Source: Actinomycetes bacterium
Lineage (GTDB): Bacteria > Actinomycetota > Thermoleophilia > Solirubrobacterales > Solirubrobacteraceae
NCBI GenBank assembly: GCA_023404805.1
Contig: JAEYAL010000338.1
Span: 1 to 9,105, forward strand
Length of the DNA stretch: 9,105 nt
Direction of reading: 5' to 3'
The notes under the pieces are model-generated. The model saw only the letters and a list, made by a program, of their open reading frames with translations, had not been told where the DNA came from and did no database searches. The stretch's first letter is position 1; every line of letters starts with the position of its first letter. The position numbers and the translations under genes were made by a program. This document shows, piece by piece, positions 6,871 through 9,105 of the stretch.

Positions 6871-7055
6871 GTCGAGGACACCGCTTGGCCCGAGGGCGGC
6901 GCGATGCTCTGTTGTGGTCATGTCATCGGCCGCAGCCCGGATCCCTACGGTGGTCATACCGGTGTATTGGACGCCTGTCCGACGGATTTGGCGGGCGATG
7001 GCGCACAGGCCCAACCAGTGAGGCCAAATTCGGTGACACCGTGGCGCGTGAGCGC

Positions 7056-7076
7056 GGCCAGACCGGCCGTCTGGCC
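7056..7076. promoter_or_regulatory. 21-bp inverted repeat, candidate operator upstream of the Wzz/BY-kinase gene
   Basis: GGCCAGAC (7056-7063) and GTCTGGCC (7069-7076) form a perfect 8-bp dyad around CGGCC. It sits about 75 nt before the GTG at 7151 and just upstream of the likely promoter, a typical position for a dimeric regulator. It lies outside the expected transcript, so a terminator role for this gene is less likely. Confidence 0.4.
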
Positions 7077-7107
7077 TAGTACGCCCATCGTCCGGGGGTG
7101 CGTGCCA

Positions 7108-7113
7108 TAGGAT
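7108..7113 (+). promoter_or_regulatory. candidate -10 element for the Wzz/BY-kinase gene
   Basis: TAGGAT fits the actinobacterial TANNNT pattern and would give a 5' UTR of about 30 nt. The -35 position 17 nt upstream (CCATCG) is not consensus, so the call is weak. Confidence 0.3.
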
Positions 7114-7150
7114 TGGCCCGCTTTGTCCCGCTCCCCCGTGCAAGGAACCC

Positions 7151-8716
7151 GTGGCTGATCGCTTTCAGGGAGGCGGCGGCGCTGAAGCCGTCGACACGCG
7201 CCGCTACATCGCGGCCGTCCGCCGCGATCTGCCGCTGATCGCCGCGCTGGCGCTCGGTCTCACCGTGTTCGCGGTCGCGCTGTCGCTGGTCCTGCCCAAG
7301 ACGTATTCCGCCACGGCGACGGTCGGCTTCGACCTCGCGCAGGCCAGCACCGGCGATGCGGTGGCGCAGGAGCGCAACATCGAGACGCAGAAGGCGCTGG
7401 TCACGCAGACGCTCGTCGTGACGGGCGCCTCGCAGGAGCTCGCGAAGGACGGCATCAAGGTCGACCCGAACGAGCTGAGGGGCGCGACGACGGCCGAGGC
7501 CGTGTTCGGCGCGAACCTGCTCGACATCACGTCGGTGTCCGAGCAGCCCGAGCTGGCGGCGGCCTACGCGAACGCCGTGGCTGAGGAGTACGTGAAGATC
7601 ACCTCTGGCAACCAGGGCAGCGCCCTGAAGACGCGCATCGCGCAGCTCGAGCGGGCGATCGAGGACGCGAACTCCGAGGAACTCAAGGACTCGCTGCGCG
7701 CGCAGCGCGATGAGCTCTACGCGCAGCTGAGCACGCAGGTCGACCAGGTCACGCTGGCGCGGCCCGCGGTCGTGCCCGGCGGCCCGGACTCGCCGAAGCC
7801 CGTGCGCAACGGCGTCCTCGCGCTGTTCGTGGGGCTGTTCCTCGGCATCCTGCTGGCGCTGCTGCGCGACCAGCTGCGGCCCCGGTTCACCAACCAGCGC
7901 GACCTCGCGCAGTTCCTCGAGCTGCCGGTCGTCACGACCGTGCCGGAACTGGGGCGCCGCCTCGGTGTCCGCACGGCGCCTGCGGCGATGCGCGTTGAGC
8001 AGGAGGCGTACCAGTCGCTGTCGGCCGCGCTGCGCCTCGCCCTGCCGCCCGGCCAGCCGCATGTCCTGATGCTGACCAGCTCGATGCACGCCGAAGGCAA
8101 GACGACCGTCGCCACGCGCGTCGCGCGCCTGCTGGCGTCGAGCGGCCACAAGACGCTGCTGATCTCCGGCGACCTGCGCTGGCCCCGCCTCGACGCGCTG
8201 CTGCACGTCGAAGGCCGGCCTGGCTTCAGCGACCTCCTCGCCGCCGAGCAAGCCGGCGGTATCACCCCGGACCGCATCGCCGCCGCGATCGTCCAAGGCA
8301 ACGGCCGCGACCGCTCCTCCGCCGGCTCCGCCGACGTCCTGCCCTCCGGCACGATGTCGTCCGACGCCGCCCGCCTGCTTTCGAGCGGCAGCGCCGAGCC
8401 GCTCCTCCAGAAGATCCGCGGCCTCGGCTACACCTACATCATCGTCGACACCACGCCGCTCCTCGGCCTCGCCGATGCCAAGCTCATCGCCCGCGCCAGC
8501 GACCGCGTCCTCGTCGTCTCCCGCCTGGAGCGCATCGCCGTCCCCGCCGCGATGGACCTCCGCGACGAGCTCGTCCGCCTCGGCGTCCCCATCCTCGGCC
8601 TCGTCGTCATCGGCGGCGTCTCCGAAGCCTCGCCTTACTACTCGGGCGTGAAGTTCGTGCCGCCGGCGGCGGGAAGCCAACCCCAAGGGTCGCCGCGCGA
8701 ACAAGTCCGCGACTAG
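7151..8716 (+). CDS. polysaccharide co-polymerase / BY-kinase-like protein (Wzz domain fused to CpsD/CapB-type P-loop ATPase)
   Basis: This protein of 521 aa starts at GTG, with AAGGA 4 nt upstream. An N-terminal Wzz segment (DTRRYIAAVRRDLPLI) leads into membrane helix 1 (about 28-48). An extracytoplasmic part (50-219) with a coiled coil near 155-200 follows, then a Pro-rich turn (VPGGPDSPKP) and helix 2 (220-238). The cytoplasmic half is a BY-kinase-type ATPase: EAYQSLSAALRL (285-296), Walker A SSMHAEGKTT (310-319), Walker A' LLISGDLRWP (336-345), DVLPSGTMSSDAARLL (395-410) and Walker B YIIVDTTPLLGLADA (429-443). Such proteins set chain length and phosphorylation-dependent assembly of capsule or exopolysaccharide at the inner membrane. 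Two oddities: the first Asp of Walker A' is Ser339, and the C-terminus has only one Tyr pair (Y496-Y497) rather than a Tyr cluster. Tyrosine kinase activity is therefore uncertain, although nucleotide binding looks intact. The gene is divergent from the riboswitch-controlled hydrolase-like gene. Confidence 0.93.
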   Translation: MADRFQGGGGAEAVDTRRYIAAVRRDLPLIAALALGLTVFAVALSLVLPKTYSATATVGFDLAQASTGDAVAQERNIETQKALVTQTLVVTGASQELAKDGIKVDPNELRGATTAEAVFGANLLDITSVSEQPELAAAYANAVAEEYVKITSGNQGSALKTRIAQLERAIEDANSEELKDSLRAQRDELYAQLSTQVDQVTLARPAVVPGGPDSPKPVRNGVLALFVGLFLGILLALLRDQLRPRFTNQRDLAQFLELPVVTTVPELGRRLGVRTAPAAMRVEQEAYQSLSAALRLALPPGQPHVLMLTSSMHAEGKTTVATRVARLLASSGHKTLLISGDLRWPRLDALLHVEGRPGFSDLLAAEQAGGITPDRIAAAIVQGNGRDRSSAGSADVLPSGTMSSDAARLLSSGSAEPLLQKIRGLGYTYIIVDTTPLLGLADAKLIARASDRVLVVSRLERIAVPAAMDLRDELVRLGVPILGLVVIGGVSEASPYYSGVKFVPPAAGSQPQGSPREQVRD

Positions 8717-8733
8717 GGCTGTCGGTTGGTCGC

Positions 8734-8834
8734 GGCCGGGGCGGGGCGGCCCCAGCGGGACACCCTTCCGCTCCTTCGCTAGCGCTCAGTCGCTGCGGTC
8801 GCAACGGTCCCGCTGGGGCCGCCCCGCCCCGGCC
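8734..8834. repeat. 28-bp perfect inverted repeat with 45-nt spacer, large hairpin / possible terminator
   Basis: The left arm 8734-8761 begins GGCCGGGGCGGGGCGG. The right arm 8807-8834 is its exact reverse complement over 28 nt, almost entirely G/C. The 45-nt spacer (8762-8806) contains the palindrome CGCTAGCG and an AGCG/CGCT stem. The hairpin starts 17 nt after the stop of the upstream gene, so it can end that transcript, though there is no T-run. Its length and perfection exceed an ordinary terminator and would also fit a dispersed palindromic element. Confidence 0.85.
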
Positions 8835-8840
8835 TTCGTC

Positions 8841-9072
8841 GTTGCGGCGCCTGACGTCGCGGCTTGGTTCGCTTTGTAGCGGGGTCGTCTTCTGCTGATT
8901 GCCGGCGGGCGCTGTGGCGCCGGCAGGCGTCGCGGGTTTGCTTCGCTTGGAGCGGGGTCGTCTTCTGCTGATTGCCGGCGGGCGCTGTGGCGCCGGCAGG
9001 CGTCGCGGGTTTGCTTCGCTTGTAGCGGGGTCGTCTTCTGCTGTTTGCCGGCGGGCGCTGCGGCGCCTGAGG
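8841..9072. repeat. 73-bp tandem repeat array, two full and two partial copies
   Basis: Full copies at 8881-8953 and 8954-9026 differ at one base (GGAGC versus GTAGC at the end). A third copy starts at 9027 and matches for about 40 nt, with two changes, before diverging. A degenerate partial copy lies at 8841-8880. Each full unit holds an 8-bp stem TGCCGGCG/CGCCGGCA with a 10-nt loop (8900-8907 with 8918-8925; 8973-8980 with 8991-8998). The period is not a multiple of three, so this is not a protein repeat. The function is unknown. Confidence 0.88.
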
Positions 9073-9105
9073 TGGGCGTACGGGATGGATTACCCGGCCA
9101 TATGC

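Larger units (their letters stand above)
6788..7150. other. divergent regulatory region between the hydrolase-like and Wzz/BY-kinase genes
   Basis: This 363-nt region holds no credible gene. On the minus strand it contains the 5' UTR with a c-di-GMP-I riboswitch (about 6800-6870) and a pairing segment (6875-6881). Further right are two copies of GTGGTCAT (6914-6921 and 6950-6957, 36 bp apart), a 21-bp dyad at 7056-7076 and a possible -10 for the plus-strand gene at 7108-7113. The minus-strand promoter must lie to the right of about 6882 but was not identified. Confidence 0.7.
8717..9105. other. gene-free region with large hairpin and tandem repeats
   Basis: These 389 nt after the Wzz/BY-kinase stop hold no credible complete coding region. 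The space is filled by a 28-bp perfect inverted repeat (8734-8834) and a 73-bp tandem array (8841-9072). The last 33 nt have no recognised feature. Confidence 0.7.

Noticed and set aside
4991..7021. A 676-codon open frame antisense to the hydrolase-like gene
   Set aside because: It spans the convergent terminator hairpins and the riboswitch and has no domain features. The minus-strand frame has a signal peptide, a ribosome site and family motifs.
6658..7143. A 161-codon minus-strand frame that would read through the riboswitch into the hydrolase signal-peptide region
   Set aside because: It covers the aptamer and the Shine-Dalgarno in a frame different from the real gene and has no recognisable domain.
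7076..8704. A 542-codon open frame antisense to the Wzz/BY-kinase-like gene
   Set aside because: Its residues are those expected from the opposite strand of GC-rich codons. Walker motifs and membrane helices lie on the plus strand.
8841..9072. CRISPR array
   Set aside because: Repeats are contiguous 73-bp units with no unique spacers between them, and no cas gene is present.
9085..9105. Start of a new gene at ATG 9085 preceded by GAGGTGG
   Set aside because: Only seven codons remain before the window ends and the upstream GAGGTGG belongs to the degraded repeat. This cannot be supported.

Overview
The window is about 9.1 kb of very GC-rich DNA. Three of its five genes start with GTG and it carries two Tat-exported proteins. 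Two of its proteins have Pro/Thr-rich linkers before basic C-terminal modules that contain runs like LSASSRAALLRKGKLK. Together this points to a high-GC actinobacterium, most likely class Thermoleophilia (Solirubrobacterales type). That placement is an inference from style, not from a marker gene.

Layout, left to right. (1) 1-248, minus: the N-terminus of a Tat-exported protein, cut by the window edge. (2) 521-3013, minus: a complete Tat-exported protein of the N,N-dimethylformamidase beta-subunit-like family. It is a paralogue of (1) and carries an added Pro/Thr linker and C-terminal beta-rich domain. (3) 3283-5103, plus: a polytopic GT-C/PMT-like membrane glycosyltransferase, probably leaderless. 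(4) 5246-6787, minus: a secreted TIM-barrel glycoside-hydrolase-like protein with a lysine-rich tail. (5) 7151-8716, plus: a Wzz/BY-kinase-like polysaccharide co-polymerase. (6) 8717-9105: no gene, but a 28-bp perfect inverted repeat followed by a 73-bp tandem repeat array.

The key observation is a class I cyclic-di-GMP (GEMM-I) riboswitch on the minus strand at about 6800-6870, in the 5' UTR of the secreted hydrolase. It has the GGCAAACC and GGGACGCAAAGC cores, a GNRA-capped hairpin, and the G and A expected to contact c-di-GMP. A segment just 5' of the aptamer is complementary to the Shine-Dalgarno sequence, which suggests that ligand binding closes translation.

Read together, (3)-(5) look like part of a cell-surface polysaccharide locus. 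A membrane glycosyltransferase and a chain-length/assembly protein would build polymer, and a secreted hydrolase under direct c-di-GMP control would trim or release it. The two Tat-exported dimethylformamidase-like proteins are probably iron-dependent extracytoplasmic enzymes of unknown substrate; their link to the polysaccharide is by neighbourhood only.
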